The translations under genes were made by a program, and so were the position numbers. DNA of 64,000 nt from Pseudonocardia sediminis (GTDB lineage Bacteria > Actinomycetota > Actinomycetes > Mycobacteriales > Pseudonocardiaceae): positions 2,130,001-2,194,000 of the forward strand of contig NZ_SHKL01000001.1 of assembly GCF_004217185.1 (NCBI RefSeq), written 5' to 3'. Below the pieces are notes generated by a model, which saw only the letters and a program-made list of their open reading frames with translations, ran no database searches and was not told the origin of the DNA. Positions 46,369 through 55,046 of this stretch are shown in pieces. The first letter of the stretch is position 1, and every line of letters starts with the position of its first letter.

Positions 46369-46444
46369 TCCCCCGGTTCTGCCGGACGACTGACGACGAC
46401 CGGGGGAGCGGCCGGGTGCCGCTGCCGAACGACGGAGTTCACCG

Positions 46445-48178
46445 ATGCTGGTGCTCGTTCTGATTCTCGTAGTGATCGCGCTCGCCCTCCTGCTCGGCGG
46501 CCTGTTCCTGCACATGGTGGTGCTGGCCTGGACGTCGGTGGGGATCAGCCTGGTCGCCGGTGCCGTGTTGCTCTACGACTGGTTGCAGACCAGGTCGGCG
46601 GAGCGCGCGGGCCGGCTGGGCTCCTCCTCCGCACAGGGGAGGGGGCGCGGGTCCGATGAGGACCGCACCGGCGCCGTGGGCGCCGGTGCGGTGGGAGTCG
46701 GCGCCGCCGGAACGGTGGGAGCCGCAGGGGCGGCCGGGGCCGCGGGTACCGGGTACGACGACCGGTACTCCGCGGACATGGAACCGGCCACCCAGGTGCT
46801 TCCCGTCGTCCCCCGGGAGACGGCCCCGCCGTCCGCGGGGTCGGCGTCGGCCGGGGACGAGCGCCCCGGTGATCCCGAGAACGCATCCGACCAGACGATC
46901 GTGATGCCGGTCGTCAGACCGTCCGGCTCTGCTGACGTACCTTCCGGCGTTTCTCGATCGGGTGGAAATTCGTCACAGAGCGTGACCGAATCGCCGTCTG
47001 CGGCGGACGAGGCCGACCCGGAAGGGTCGAGGTCGTCCGCCCCGGCGGAGGCCTCCGGGGCGTCCACGGGCGCCTCGGGTGCAGCAGAAGTTGATCACGG
47101 AACGTCGCGTCCGGACGGTGGAGCCACGTCCTTCGCTCCGGCGGACGGATCCGCGGACGGATCCGTACCGCGTGCCGGTGCGGGTTCGAGCCCTCAGGGC
47201 GCGAGCGCCCAGGATCGGGGTGCCCCGCAGACCGGCTCACCGGCCTCCGACTCCCGGCCCGGTGCCGGAACGGCGGCGGGTCTCGGTGCCGCCGCCGCGG
47301 GTGTGGCCGGAGCGGCCGCCGTGGCCGGCAGCACGTCGTCGGCCGCCGGCACGTCATCGGTCGGCAGCACGCCCTCGGCTCGTGGCGCCGATCCGGTCGA
47401 GGCCGGGACGGCTCGACAGTCCGACCCCGCGTCCGCCGCGGACCGCGGTCCGGCCGCGGCGTCGTCGGTCGCCGGCTCGGTGCCGGGTGGCTCTGTGCCG
47501 GTCGGCGCAGGGACGGGCGGCACAGGGACGGGCGGCCCGGGAACGGGCACGGCCGACAGCACCTCCGTCGTCGGGGGTCCGGCCGGTGCGACCGCCGTCG
47601 GATCACCGGATGCCGGAGCAGTACAGGGAAGCGCGGTGCAGGGAAGCGTCGTCCCGCAGGACGACGGAGCGACCACGGCGGTGCCTCTCGGCGGCACCGG
47701 CGACCGGGCCCCGGATCGGACGGCGTCGGGATCGGCGGCCGACTCCGTCCCCGGGGACCGGGCGGTCGGCTCCGGAGACCGGGCGGCCGGATCGGCCGCC
47801 GCGGACGGCGCCACCGGTGAGACCCGGGACGCCGGTGCCGGCCCGACCGGCGCCGCGGACGGATCCACCGGCTCCGCGGAACGCACCGCGATGCTCGATC
47901 CGCAGAGCGCGGCGGCCGGCGGTGTCCCGGTGGCGGTCGGCGAGGCTCCCGAGGAGCCCCGTGACCCGACCACCGCGTCCCTGGTCGCGCGTCTGCCGGA
48001 CGAGGTCGTCGTCATCGACGAGCACCCGCGCTACCACGTGCAGGGTTGCCGTTCCCTGCCCGGACAGGCCGTGATCCCGCTCCCGGTCAGCGAGGCCGTC
48101 GAGCTCGGGTTCACCCCGTGCGGCTGGTGCTCGCCGAACCGGACCCTGGGCGAACGCCACCCGGCCCAGGTTCGCTAG
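46445..48178 (+). CDS. Membrane protein with huge disordered region and Cys/His C-terminal motif
   Basis: The 577-residue protein starts with two adjacent membrane segments (MLVLVLILVVIALALLLGGLFL and VVLAWTSVGISLVAGAVLLY), as in the small protein encoded next to wag31 in mycobacteria. About 430 residues of Gly/Ser/Ala/Thr/Asp-rich, almost certainly disordered sequence follow. The last 60 residues form a conserved-looking module: VVIDEHPRYHVQGCRSLPGQAV, then FTPCGWCSP. Its His and three Cys recall small zinc-binding H-x4-C...C-x2-C motifs. Function is unknown; membrane attachment plus a cytoplasmic tether next to Wag31 suggests a polar-growth partner. The stop codon TAG lies inside the target site of the adjacent insertion sequence, leaving the gene intact. 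Confidence 0.85.
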   Translation: MLVLVLILVVIALALLLGGLFLHMVVLAWTSVGISLVAGAVLLYDWLQTRSAERAGRLGSSSAQGRGRGSDEDRTGAVGAGAVGVGAAGTVGAAGAAGAAGTGYDDRYSADMEPATQVLPVVPRETAPPSAGSASAGDERPGDPENASDQTIVMPVVRPSGSADVPSGVSRSGGNSSQSVTESPSAADEADPEGSRSSAPAEASGASTGASGAAEVDHGTSRPDGGATSFAPADGSADGSVPRAGAGSSPQGASAQDRGAPQTGSPASDSRPGAGTAAGLGAAAAGVAGAAAVAGSTSSAAGTSSVGSTPSARGADPVEAGTARQSDPASAADRGPAAASSVAGSVPGGSVPVGAGTGGTGTGGPGTGTADSTSVVGGPAGATAVGSPDAGAVQGSAVQGSVVPQDDGATTAVPLGGTGDRAPDRTASGSAADSVPGDRAVGSGDRAAGSAAADGATGETRDAGAGPTGAADGSTGSAERTAMLDPQSAAAGGVPVAVGEAPEEPRDPTTASLVARLPDEVVVIDEHPRYHVQGCRSLPGQAVIPLPVSEAVELGFTPCGWCSPNRTLGERHPAQVR

Positions 48179-48179
48179 G
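48174..48179. repeat. Left target-site duplication (GCTAGG) of the IS481-type element
   Basis: GCTAGG directly precedes the left end of the element and recurs at 49259-49264 directly after its right end. It fits the NCTAGN preference described for IS481. It contains the TAG stop of the 577-residue membrane protein. Confidence 0.9.
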
Positions 48180-49258
48180 TGTACTGCCCACGGAGGTTGA
48201 GTACATCCGGACTGGCGGTTTGATGTTGACGTGAGGGAGGGCCTCCGGGTCCGGTGTGGATTGCGACATCTACACCTCGACCCAGGAGGCCCTCGTGGTC
48301 CACGGTAACGCCCCGCTGTCCCCGACCGGCCGGCTACGTCTGGCCCGTTGTGTGGTCGATGAGGGCTGGCCGCTGCGCCGGGCCGCGGAGCGGTTCCAGG
48401 TCGCTGTGAACACCGCCGCCCGCTGGTCACAGCGTTACCGCATCGGCGGTGCGGCGGTTGCGGACCGGTCGAGCCGCCCGCATTACAGCCCGTCGCGGAC
48501 CGCGACGCGGCGGGAACGGCGGATCGTGTCGATGCGGGTGAGCAGGCGGTGGGGCCCGGCCCGGATCGGCTACCGGCTCGGGATCGCCCCGTCGACGGTG
48601 CATCGGGTCCTGGTCCGCTACCGGGTCCCGCGCCTGGCCGATCTCGATCGCGCCACCGGGCGCCCGATCCGCACCCGCCGGCCCCGCCGCTACGAGCACG
48701 ACGCGCCCGGGGACCTGGTGCACGTCGATATCAAGAAGCTGGGCAACATCCCCGACGGCGGCGGGCACCGGGTTCTGGGCCGAGCCCGCGGCAAACGGAT
48801 CCGGACCCGCGGGGTCGGCTACAGCTACCTGCACAACGCCGTTGACGATCACTCCCGCCTGGCCTACACCGAGGTCCTGCCCGACGAACGGGCCGAGACC
48901 GCGGTTGCGTTCTGGGCCCGCGCCCAGGCGTTCTTCACCGCCTCAGGGATCAGCGTGTCCCGGGTGCTGACCGACAACGGCGCCTGCTACCGGTCCCACC
49001 CGTGGCGCGATCTATTGCGCGACAACGACATCGTCCACAAACGGACCCGGCCCTACCGTCCTCAGACGAACGGGAAGGTGGAGCGGTTCAACCGGACCCT
49101 GCTCGACGAATGGGCCTACGCCCGCCCCTACCAGCGCGAATCCGACCGGCGAGCAGACCTCGCCGGCTGGCTGCATCACTACAATCACCACCGCGGACAC
49201 ACCGCCCTCCAGGGCCTCCCACCCGCCAGCCGCGTCCCCAACCTCACTGGGCAGAACA
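48180..49258 (+). mobile_element. Complete IS481-family insertion sequence
   Basis: The 1079-bp element is bounded by terminal inverted repeats. The left end TGTACTGCCCACGGAGGTTG and the complement of the right end TGTTCTGCCCAGTGAGGTTG agree at 17 of 20 positions (20 of 25 over a longer stretch). It is flanked by identical 6-bp copies of GCTAGG (48174-48179 and 49259-49264). It contains one transposase gene that fills almost all of it. The intact ends, matching duplications and open transposase frame indicate a recent, possibly active insertion. Insertion in this orientation places the transposase co-directional with wag31 and ileS. Confidence 0.93.
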
Positions 49259-49263
49259 GCTAG
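48295..49263 (+). CDS. IS481-family DDE transposase
   Basis: The 322-residue transposase has an N-terminal helix-turn-helix (LARCVVDEGWPLRRAAERFQVAVNTAARWSQRYR) and an HTH-28-like second region with RWGPARIGYRLGIAPSTVHRVL. An integrase-core (rve) domain follows, with Asp in LVHVDIKKLG, Asp in VLTDNGACYRSH and Glu in GKVERFNRTLLDEWAY. This DDE triad cuts and joins IS ends. GTG 48295 follows an AGGAGG ribosome-binding site at 48284-48289. The IS itself supplies no in-frame stop: the reading frame runs through the right end and terminates at the TAG of the duplicated target GCTAGG. Confidence 0.95.
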   Translation: MVHGNAPLSPTGRLRLARCVVDEGWPLRRAAERFQVAVNTAARWSQRYRIGGAAVADRSSRPHYSPSRTATRRERRIVSMRVSRRWGPARIGYRLGIAPSTVHRVLVRYRVPRLADLDRATGRPIRTRRPRRYEHDAPGDLVHVDIKKLGNIPDGGGHRVLGRARGKRIRTRGVGYSYLHNAVDDHSRLAYTEVLPDERAETAVAFWARAQAFFTASGISVSRVLTDNGACYRSHPWRDLLRDNDIVHKRTRPYRPQTNGKVERFNRTLLDEWAYARPYQRESDRRADLAGWLHHYNHHRGHTALQGLPPASRVPNLTGQNS

Positions 49264-49264
49264 G
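49259..49264. repeat. Right target-site duplication (GCTAGG)
   Basis: This is the second copy of the 6-bp target, directly after the right inverted repeat. Its TAG at 49261-49263 is the stop codon used by the transposase. Confidence 0.9.
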
Positions 49265-49270
49265 CCCGCG

Positions 49271-49291
49271 CCGGTCCCCGCGGGGGACCGG
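49271..49291. terminator. Terminator hairpin just beyond the IS
   Basis: A perfect 9-bp stem, CCGGTCCCC with GGGGACCGG, closes a 3-nt loop GCG. Before the insertion it would have lain less than 20 nt after the stop of the 577-residue protein gene, the expected place for the terminator of the sepF-wag31 group. It now terminates transcripts leaving the IS. Confidence 0.8.
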
Positions 49292-49325
49292 AGAACCGGG
49301 TGGCGCGACCGCGCTACCCTGGTGT

Positions 49326-49560
49326 CACAGGCGTCGATCCGGCCATCACCGGGGAGCCTCCGGAAGAAACGGACGTCCCCTCCGCACGGGCGGGACGTCC
49401 GGACTAGAACCGGACGGATGCGGCCCGTCACCGCCGCGCGAAGGAAGTGGCACGGCTCCCTGCGTGAGCGGGGACCGTGCAAGCGGGGTGGTACCGCGGC
49501 ATCGCCGGCCAGGCGTCGTCGTCCCCGTGTGAGGAGCTGACCGCACCCGCACGAGGAGCA
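49326..49560 (+). promoter_or_regulatory. T-box riboswitch controlling ileS (translational type)
   Basis: Stem I is very short: GGC/GCC (49330-49332 with 49356-49358) and CCGG/CCGG (49339-49342 with 49349-49352) surround a loop holding the isoleucine codon ATC at 49345-49347. Stem II is a 10-bp hairpin (49370-49379 with 49392-49401) and Stem III is 49450-49480. The T-box sequence GGGGTGGTACCGCGG is at 49485-49499, with the TGGT bulge that pairs with the uncharged tRNA-Ile ACCA end. Downstream GAGGAG motifs at 49531 and 49553 include the ileS ribosome-binding site, so control is probably by sequestration of that site, as in other actinobacterial ileS leaders. Confidence 0.93.
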
Positions 49561-49566
49561 TCCGCC

Positions 49567-52500
49567 GTGAACGACCCGAACCCGTCCGGCTATCCGGCCG
49601 TCGACGCGCACCCGTCCTTCCCCGACGCCGAGCGCGAGACCCTGCGCGCCTGGGACGCCGACGACACGTTCCGCGCCTCGATCGATCAGCGCCCCGCCGG
49701 CACGAACGGCGACAACGAGTACGTCTTCTACGACGGCCCCCCGTTCGCCAACGGCCTCCCGCACTACGGGCACCTGCTGACCGGCTACGTGAAGGACGTC
49801 GTCCCGCGCTACCGCACGATGCGCGGGCGCCGGGTCGAGCGGCGCTTCGGCTGGGACACCCACGGCATGCCCGCCGAGGTCGAGACCGAGCACCAGCTCG
49901 GCATCAAGCACAAGTCCGAGATCGACCAGATGGGTGTGGCCGCGTTCAACGAGGCCTGCCGCACCTCGGTCCTGCGCTACACCGGCGAGTGGCGCGACTA
50001 CGTCACCCGCCAGGCGCGCTGGGTCGACTTCGACAACGACTACAAGACGCTCGACCTGGACTACATGGAGAGCGTGATCTGGGCCTTCAAGTCCCTGTGG
50101 GACAAGGGCTGGGTCTACTCCGGTTTCCGGGTGCTCTGGTACTGCTGGCGCTGCGAGACGCCGCTGAGCGCCACCGAGACCAAGATGGACGACGTCTACC
50201 TCGACCGCCAGGACCCGGCCGTCACCGTGGGGCTGCGACTGAACGCGCCGCACTGCGAGGACCTCGACGGCGCGCTCGCCCTGATCTGGACGACGACGCC
50301 GTGGACGCTGCCGTCGAACCTGGCGGTGGCCGTCAACCCCGACGTGGACTACGTCGTCGTCGAGGCGAACGGCGAGCGCTGGGTGCTCGCCGAGGCCCGG
50401 GTCGCCGCGTACGCCCGTGAGCTGGGCGAGGAGCCGCGGATGCTGGCCCGGATGAAGGGGTCGGACATCGTGGGGTCCGAGTACACCCCGCCGTTCGACT
50501 TCTTCGTCGGTCGCGAGAACGCCCACCAGGTGCTCGCCGCGGACTACGTCACCACCGAGGACGGCACCGGCCTGGTGCACATCGCCCCCGCGTTCGGTGA
50601 GGAGGACAAGGAGGTCACCGACGCGGCCGGGATCGAGACGGTCGTACCGGTCGACACCCGCGGCGAGTTCACCACCGAGGTCCCGCCCTACACCGGCATG
50701 CAGGTCTTCGACGCGAACCCGCAGATCATCCGCGACCTGCGCGACGGCACGTCGCCGCACGTCCAGGGCGTCCTGCTCCGCCACGAGACCTACGACCACC
50801 CGTACCCGCACTGCTGGCGTTGCGGCAACCCGCTGATCCAGCGCGCCGTCGACTCCTGGTTCGTGCAGGTGACGGCGTTCCGGGACCGGATGGTCGAGCT
50901 CAACCAGCAGATCGACTGGACGCCGGCGAACGTCCGCGACGGCCAGTTCGGCAAGTGGCTCGAAGGTGCCCGGGACTGGGCGATCTCGCGCAACCGCTAC
51001 TGGGGCAGCCCGATCCCGGTGTGGGTCTCCGACGACCCGCGCTACCCACGCACCGACGTCTACGGCTCGCTCGACGAGCTCGAGCGCGACTTCGGCGTGC
51101 GCCCGACCGACCTGCACCGGCCCTACGTCGACGAGCTGACCCGCCCGAACCCGGACGACCCCACCGGCGCGAGCACCATGCGCCGGGTGCCGGAGGTGCT
51201 CGACTGCTGGTTCGAGTCGGGCTCGATGCCGTTCGCGCAGGTGCACTACCCGTTCGAGAACGCGGACTGGTTCGAGTTCCACTACCCGGGCGACTTCATC
51301 GTCGAGTACAACGGCCAGACCCGCGGCTGGTTCTACACGCTGCACGTGCTGGCCACGGCGTTGTTCGACCGGCCCTCGTTCCGCAGCTGCGTCGCGCACG
51401 GCATCGTGCTCGGCGACGACGGCGCGAAGATGTCGAAGTCGCGCCGCAACTACCCGGACGTCAACGAGGTGTTCGACCGCGACGGCTCCGACGCGATGCG
51501 CTGGTTCCTGATGGCGAGCCCCATCCTGCGTGGCGGGAACCTGATCGTCACCGAGCAGGGCATCCGCGAGGGGGTGCGCCAGGCGATCCTGCCGCTGTGG
51601 AACACCTGGTACTTCCTGTCGCTCTACGCCGGAGCGGCCGGGCGGACCGGGACGACGCGGTTCGACTCCACGCACGTCCTCGACCGGTACGTCCTGGCCA
51701 AGACCGCCGACCTGGTCGACCGGGTCACCGAGGCGATGGACGTCTACGACATCGCCGGGGCCTGCGACACGATCCGCGACCACGCCGAGGTGCTGACCAA
51801 CTGGTACGTGCGCCGTTCCCGGGACCGGTTCTGGGCCGGCGACGCGGACGCGATCGACACCCTGCACACCGTGCTGGAGACGACGTGCCGGGTGGCCGCG
51901 CCATTGCTGCCGCTCACCGCGGAGAAGATCTGGCAGGGCCTGACCGGCGGCCGTTCGGTGCACCTCACCGACTGGCCGGGCGGACCGGACCCCCAGTCGA
52001 CGTCGACGGTGGAGCGTGCCGCGCTGCCGCACGACTCCGCGCTGGTCACGGCCATGGACCGGGTCCGTCAGGTCGCCTCCGGTGCGTTGTCGCTGCGCAA
52101 GTCGTCGAAGGTCCGGGTGCGCCAGCCGCTCCCGACGCTGACGGTGGCCGCGGCCGACGCGGCGACGCTGGAGCCGTTCGTCGACCTGCTGCGCGACGAG
52201 GTCAACGTCCGCGACGTGGCGCTGACCGACGACGTGGCCGGGCACGGCCGGTTCGAGCTGGCCGTCAACGCCCGCGCCGCCGGCCCACGCCTGGGCGGTG
52301 ACGTGCAGAAGTGCATCAGGGCCGTGAAGGCCGGTGACTGGACGGCGAACCCGGACGGCACCGTCACCGCGGGCGGCATCGACCTGGTCGAGGGCGAGTT
52401 CACCGAGAAGCTGGTGGCCCAGGACCCGGAACACACCGCGTCGCTGCCGGGCAACAGCGGCCTGGTCGTGCTGGACACCACGATCACCCCCGAGCTGGCC

Positions 52501-52764
52501 GCCGAGGGCACCGCCCGCGACGTCGTCCGGGTCGTGCAGCAGGCCCGTCGCGAGGCGGGCCTCGAGGTGAGCGACCGGATCGGGCTGACCCTGTCCGGGC
52601 CGGACGCGGTCCTCGACGCGGTCCGCACGCACGAGGCGTTCGTCGCCGGTGAGGTGCTGGCGACCTCGGTCGGCTACGGCGAGGGCACCTCCGCCTCGTC
52701 CGGGCAGGTCGTGGCGCCGGACGGCACGTCGGTCACCGTGCAGGCCGAGGTGACCAGGGCCTGA
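49567..52764 (+). CDS. ileS: Isoleucyl-tRNA synthetase
   Basis: The 1065-residue class I synthetase charges tRNA-Ile. HIGH-type motif: [16 protein letters not shown] motif: [13 protein letters not shown]. The editing domain (CP1) contains the [10 protein letters not shown] strand. Two CxxC pairs ([22 protein letters not shown]) are metal-site candidates. The anticodon-binding domain and a long C-terminal tail follow. Length and sequence fit the long, eukaryote-like IleRS form of actinobacteria, a group known for natural resistance to mupirocin. GTG 49567 follows GAGGAG at 49553-49558. Expression should rise when uncharged tRNA-Ile binds the T-box leader. Confidence 0.96.
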   Translation: MNDPNPSGYPAVDAHPSFPDAERETLRAWDADDTFRASIDQRPAGTNGDNEYVFYDGPPFANGLPHYGHLLTGYVKDVVPRYRTMRGRRVERRFGWDTHGMPAEVETEHQLGIKHKSEIDQMGVAAFNEACRTSVLRYTGEWRDYVTRQARWVDFDNDYKTLDLDYMESVIWAFKSLWDKGWVYSGFRVLWYCWRCETPLSATETKMDDVYLDRQDPAVTVGLRLNAPHCEDLDGALALIWTTTPWTLPSNLAVAVNPDVDYVVVEANGERWVLAEARVAAYARELGEEPRMLARMKGSDIVGSEYTPPFDFFVGRENAHQVLAADYVTTEDGTGLVHIAPAFGEEDKEVTDAAGIETVVPVDTRGEFTTEVPPYTGMQVFDANPQIIRDLRDGTSPHVQGVLLRHETYDHPYPHCWRCGNPLIQRAVDSWFVQVTAFRDRMVELNQQIDWTPANVRDGQFGKWLEGARDWAISRNRYWGSPIPVWVSDDPRYPRTDVYGSLDELERDFGVRPTDLHRPYVDELTRPNPDDPTGASTMRRVPEVLDCWFESGSMPFAQVHYPFENADWFEFHYPGDFIVEYNGQTRGWFYTLHVLATALFDRPSFRSCVAHGIVLGDDGAKMSKSRRNYPDVNEVFDRDGSDAMRWFLMASPILRGGNLIVTEQGIREGVRQAILPLWNTWYFLSLYAGAAGRTGTTRFDSTHVLDRYVLAKTADLVDRVTEAMDVYDIAGACDTIRDHAEVLTNWYVRRSRDRFWAGDADAIDTLHTVLETTCRVAAPLLPLTAEKIWQGLTGGRSVHLTDWPGGPDPQSTSTVERAALPHDSALVTAMDRVRQVASGALSLRKSSKVRVRQPLPTLTVAAADAATLEPFVDLLRDEVNVRDVALTDDVAGHGRFELAVNARAAGPRLGGDVQKCIRAVKAGDWTANPDGTVTAGGIDLVEGEFTEKLVAQDPEHTASLPGNSGLVVLDTTITPELAAEGTARDVVRVVQQARREAGLEVSDRIGLTLSGPDAVLDAVRTHEAFVAGEVLATSVGYGEGTSASSGQVVAPDGTSVTVQAEVTRA

Positions 52765-52807
52765 CCCGCCGCGCCGGCCCGTGGCCCGGCGTGCCGAGAG
52801 GGGCGCC

Positions 52808-52837
52808 AGGGCTGTCCGACCATGATCGGACAGCCCT
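52808..52837. terminator. Terminator hairpin after ileS
   Basis: A perfect 12-bp stem, AGGGCTGTCCGA (52808-52819) with TCGGACAGCCCT (52826-52837), closes the loop CCATGA. It lies 43 nt after the ileS stop and faces the convergent small membrane protein gene, so it may act in both directions. Confidence 0.87.
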
Positions 52838-52906
52838 CACGCCCCGCTCGGTGACGCCGGCTCCTCTCCGGAGGAAACTGCGAGTCGCGGAACGGTGAGG
52901 CAGCGC

Positions 52907-53179
52907 TCAGCGACGCAGCAGGCCGGGGCCGCGGGTGGCGGCGAGGTACAGCGTGGCCGCGCCGATGATCGTGGCGAGGACCGCGGGCGTCGCCGGGCCG
53001 AACAGCACCACCAGGACGACGAGCCCGAGCCCGGCGAGGAACGTGACGGCGCCGGCGCGCAGGGCCGCGACGTCCGCGTCGCGGGTGCCGTGTTCCCCGA
53101 CGAGCCAGAGTCCGGCGCGGGCGACGGCGGCCACGAACAGTCCGAGCGCGACGAGTGAGAGCAGTGCCGGTGTGGTCAT
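52907..53179 (-). CDS. Small membrane protein, divergent from a LysR gene
   Basis: The 90-residue protein consists mostly of three hydrophobic segments (TTPALLSLVALGLFVAAVARAGLWL, VTFLAGLGLVVLVVLFG, ATPAVLATIIGAATLYLAA) and a short basic end. I do not recognise the family. ATG 53179 is the natural start, as the hydrophobic sequence begins directly after it. It is divergent from the LysR-type regulator with only 72 nt between them, and an inverted repeat in that gap suggests the regulator controls this gene. LysR proteins often regulate a divergent transporter or efflux gene, so a transport or envelope role is possible. Confidence 0.75.
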   Translation of the reverse strand: MTTPALLSLVALGLFVAAVARAGLWLVGEHGTRDADVAALRAGAVTFLAGLGLVVLVVLFGPATPAVLATIIGAATLYLAATRGPGLLRR

Positions 53180-53197
53180 GGCACCAGGCTCCGCGTG

Positions 53198-53236
53198 GGA
53201 ACCGTCAAGGTCCATCTCACGTTTCTCGACGGTTCC
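53198..53236. promoter_or_regulatory. Inverted-repeat operator in the lysR divergent region
   Basis: GGAACCGTC (53198-53206) and GACGGTTCC (53228-53236) are perfect inverted copies, with centres 30 bp apart, about three helical turns. The spacing and the position between two divergent starts suit a LysR-type dimer-of-dimers site. Confidence 0.6.
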
Positions 53237-53251
53237 GTGCACACTGGCTTC

Positions 53252-54202
53252 ATGATTGATCTGCGACGGGTGCAGGTGCTGCGCGTCGTGCATCACCTCG
53301 GCACCGTGACCGCGGCCGCGGGATCGCTGCACCTCACGCCGTCCGCGGTGTCGCAGCAGCTGCGTGTGCTGGCCCGCGAGGTGGGGGTGGAGCTGCTGGT
53401 CCCGGAGGGGCGCGGGGTCCGGCTCACCCCGGCCGCGCACACCCTGATCCGGCACGCCGACGAGCTCGCCGCCCGCTGGGAGACCGCGCGGGCGGAGGTC
53501 GCCGACGAGGCCGGGTGGACCGGCGGTGTGCTGCGGGTCAGTGGGTTCCCGTCCAGCCTGGACATGGTGGTCGCCCCGGCCGTGGCCGACCTGCGCGTCC
53601 GCGAGCCGCGCCTGGACGTCACGATCACCGAGCTCGAGACGGCCGAGGCGTTCGACCGGGTGCTGGCCGGGGACGTCGACGTCGCCGTGATCGTCCCGAA
53701 CATCGACGGCCCGCCGACCGAGGATCCGCGCTTCGAGCAGGCGGCGCTGCTCGACGAGCCGCAGGACCTGCTCGTCCCGGCCGGGCACCGGCTGGCGCGG
53801 GAGCCGGAGACGACGCTTGACGCCGCGGCCGACGACCCCTGGGTGCTGGCCGCGCCGGGCAGCTGCGACCAGTACGAGCTGGCCCTGGTCGCGTGTGCGG
53901 CCGCCGGTTTCCGCCCGACGGTGGCGCACGAGGTGCGGGAGTGGGCGGCCGTGGCGTCGCTGGTCTCGTACGGTTTCGGGGTGGCCCTGGTGCCGCGGTT
54001 CGTGCGGATCCCCGGCGAGCTCCCGGTCGTCCGCATCCCGCTGCGCGACGGCCCGACCCCGCGACGACGGCTGCTCACCTGCGTCCGCCGCGGCAGTGCC
54101 GGCCGGCCCCCGATCGCTCTCGGACTCTCCGCGCTGGCCGCCGCCGCGGCGAGCCTGACCGCGGAGTACGGCGAGCGGCACGTGAGTGCTGCCGAATCAT
54201 GA
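53252..54202 (+). CDS. LysR-family transcriptional regulator
   Basis: The 316-residue protein has the N-terminal winged helix-turn-helix of LysR regulators (VLRVVHHLGTVTAAAGSLHLTPSAVSQQLRVLAREVGVELLV) and a periplasmic-binding-like effector domain beginning near LRVSGFPSSLDMVVAPAVADL. LysR members respond to a small-molecule ligand and often repress themselves while activating a divergent gene. The ligand is not predictable. ATG 53252 begins just before the conserved helix-turn-helix. The inverted repeat at 53198-53236 is a plausible binding site. A methyltransferase gene follows but has its own promoter-like elements. Confidence 0.92.
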   Translation: MIDLRRVQVLRVVHHLGTVTAAAGSLHLTPSAVSQQLRVLAREVGVELLVPEGRGVRLTPAAHTLIRHADELAARWETARAEVADEAGWTGGVLRVSGFPSSLDMVVAPAVADLRVREPRLDVTITELETAEAFDRVLAGDVDVAVIVPNIDGPPTEDPRFEQAALLDEPQDLLVPAGHRLAREPETTLDAAADDPWVLAAPGSCDQYELALVACAAAGFRPTVAHEVREWAAVASLVSYGFGVALVPRFVRIPGELPVVRIPLRDGPTPRRRLLTCVRRGSAGRPPIALGLSALAAAAASLTAEYGERHVSAAES

Positions 54203-54235
54203 TCGAACAGCAGGGGTGTGCCGCTCGGTGGCCGT

Positions 54236-54281
54236 GTCGTCGCCGGACGGGCCTAGGGTCGTCGCCGGACGGGCCTAGGGT
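54236..54281 (+). repeat. Tandem 22-bp duplication carrying two -10-like hexamers
   Basis: The unit GTCGTCGCCGGACGGGCCTA plus GG occurs twice head to tail (54236-54257 and 54258-54279). Each copy creates TAGGGT (54254-54259 and 54276-54281). The second hexamer ends 6 nt before the methyltransferase ATG at 54288, so transcripts could be leaderless; the first would start 22 nt earlier. Confidence 0.75.
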
Positions 54282-54287
54282 CGCGGT

Positions 54288-55046
54288 ATGGGTGAGGCGT
54301 CGCGGCGGTGGGCGGAGCTGCAGTCCGGGCGGGGGATCCCGCCGGAGATCCTGGCGCACGCCCCGGCCGACCCGTGGACGCACGACCCGCGCGACTTCCG
54401 CGCCCCGGAGGTCCCCGCCGACACCCCGTCCCGCGACGCCGGACTGGAGCTGCTGGGCGGTGGCGGCACCGTCCTCGACGTCGGGTGCGGGGGAGGCGAC
54501 GCCGCGTTCGCCCTGCTCGGACCCATGACACGTGCCGTCGGCACCGACCAGCAGGCGGACATGCTGGAGGTGTTCGCCGAGGTCGCCCGGGAGCGCGGGG
54601 TGCCGTGCGCGACGGTGCCCGGGCGGTGGCCGGACGTCGCGTCCGACGCCGGGACCGCCGACGTCGTGGTGAGTCACCACGTACTGCACAACGTCGTCGA
54701 CCTCGCGCCGTTCCTGACCGCGCTCACCACCGCCGCGACCCGCGGCGTCGTCGTCGAGATGCTGCCCGAGCACCCGATGGCCTGGCTGGACCCGCTCTGG
54801 GTGCGCTTCCACGATCTGCACCGACCGCCGTCCGCGACCGCCGACGACGCGATCGCCGTGCTGGTCGAGCTGGGGGTGGAGCCCGAGGTCCGGCACTGGC
54901 AGCGCGCCCGGCGCCACCCGCACGACCCGGACTGGGTGACGCGACGGCTGTGCCTGCCCCCGGAGCGCTCCGGTGAGGTCGACGCGGCGCTGGCGGAGGT
55001 CCCGCTGCGGCGGCGCGACGCCGTCACGCTGCTCTGGCGCACCTGA
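54288..55046 (+). CDS. Class I SAM-dependent methyltransferase
   Basis: The 252-residue protein has an N-terminal region of about 60 residues (RWAELQSGRGIPPEILAHAP). The SAM-binding core follows, with VLDVGCGGGDAAFALLG (motif I), AVGTDQQADMLEVFAEVARERG (motif II), DVVVSHHVLHNVVDLAPFLTALT (motif IV/V) and GVVVEMLPEHPMAWLDPLWVRFHDLHRP. The substrate is unknown; the HPMAWL segment hints at small-molecule or lipid methyltransferases. It is not closely similar to the methyltransferase at 19041. It has no visible ribosome-binding site, and its promoter hexamer is duplicated just upstream. Confidence 0.83.
   Translation: MGEASRRWAELQSGRGIPPEILAHAPADPWTHDPRDFRAPEVPADTPSRDAGLELLGGGGTVLDVGCGGGDAAFALLGPMTRAVGTDQQADMLEVFAEVARERGVPCATVPGRWPDVASDAGTADVVVSHHVLHNVVDLAPFLTALTTAATRGVVVEMLPEHPMAWLDPLWVRFHDLHRPPSATADDAIAVLVELGVEPEVRHWQRARRHPHDPDWVTRRLCLPPERSGEVDAALAEVPLRRRDAVTLLWRT

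Noticed and set aside
46445..49264. A gene broken by the insertion sequence
   Set aside because: The 577-residue gene ends at its own TAG, which lies in the target duplication. The sequence after the IS is a terminator and a T-box leader, not the rest of a protein.
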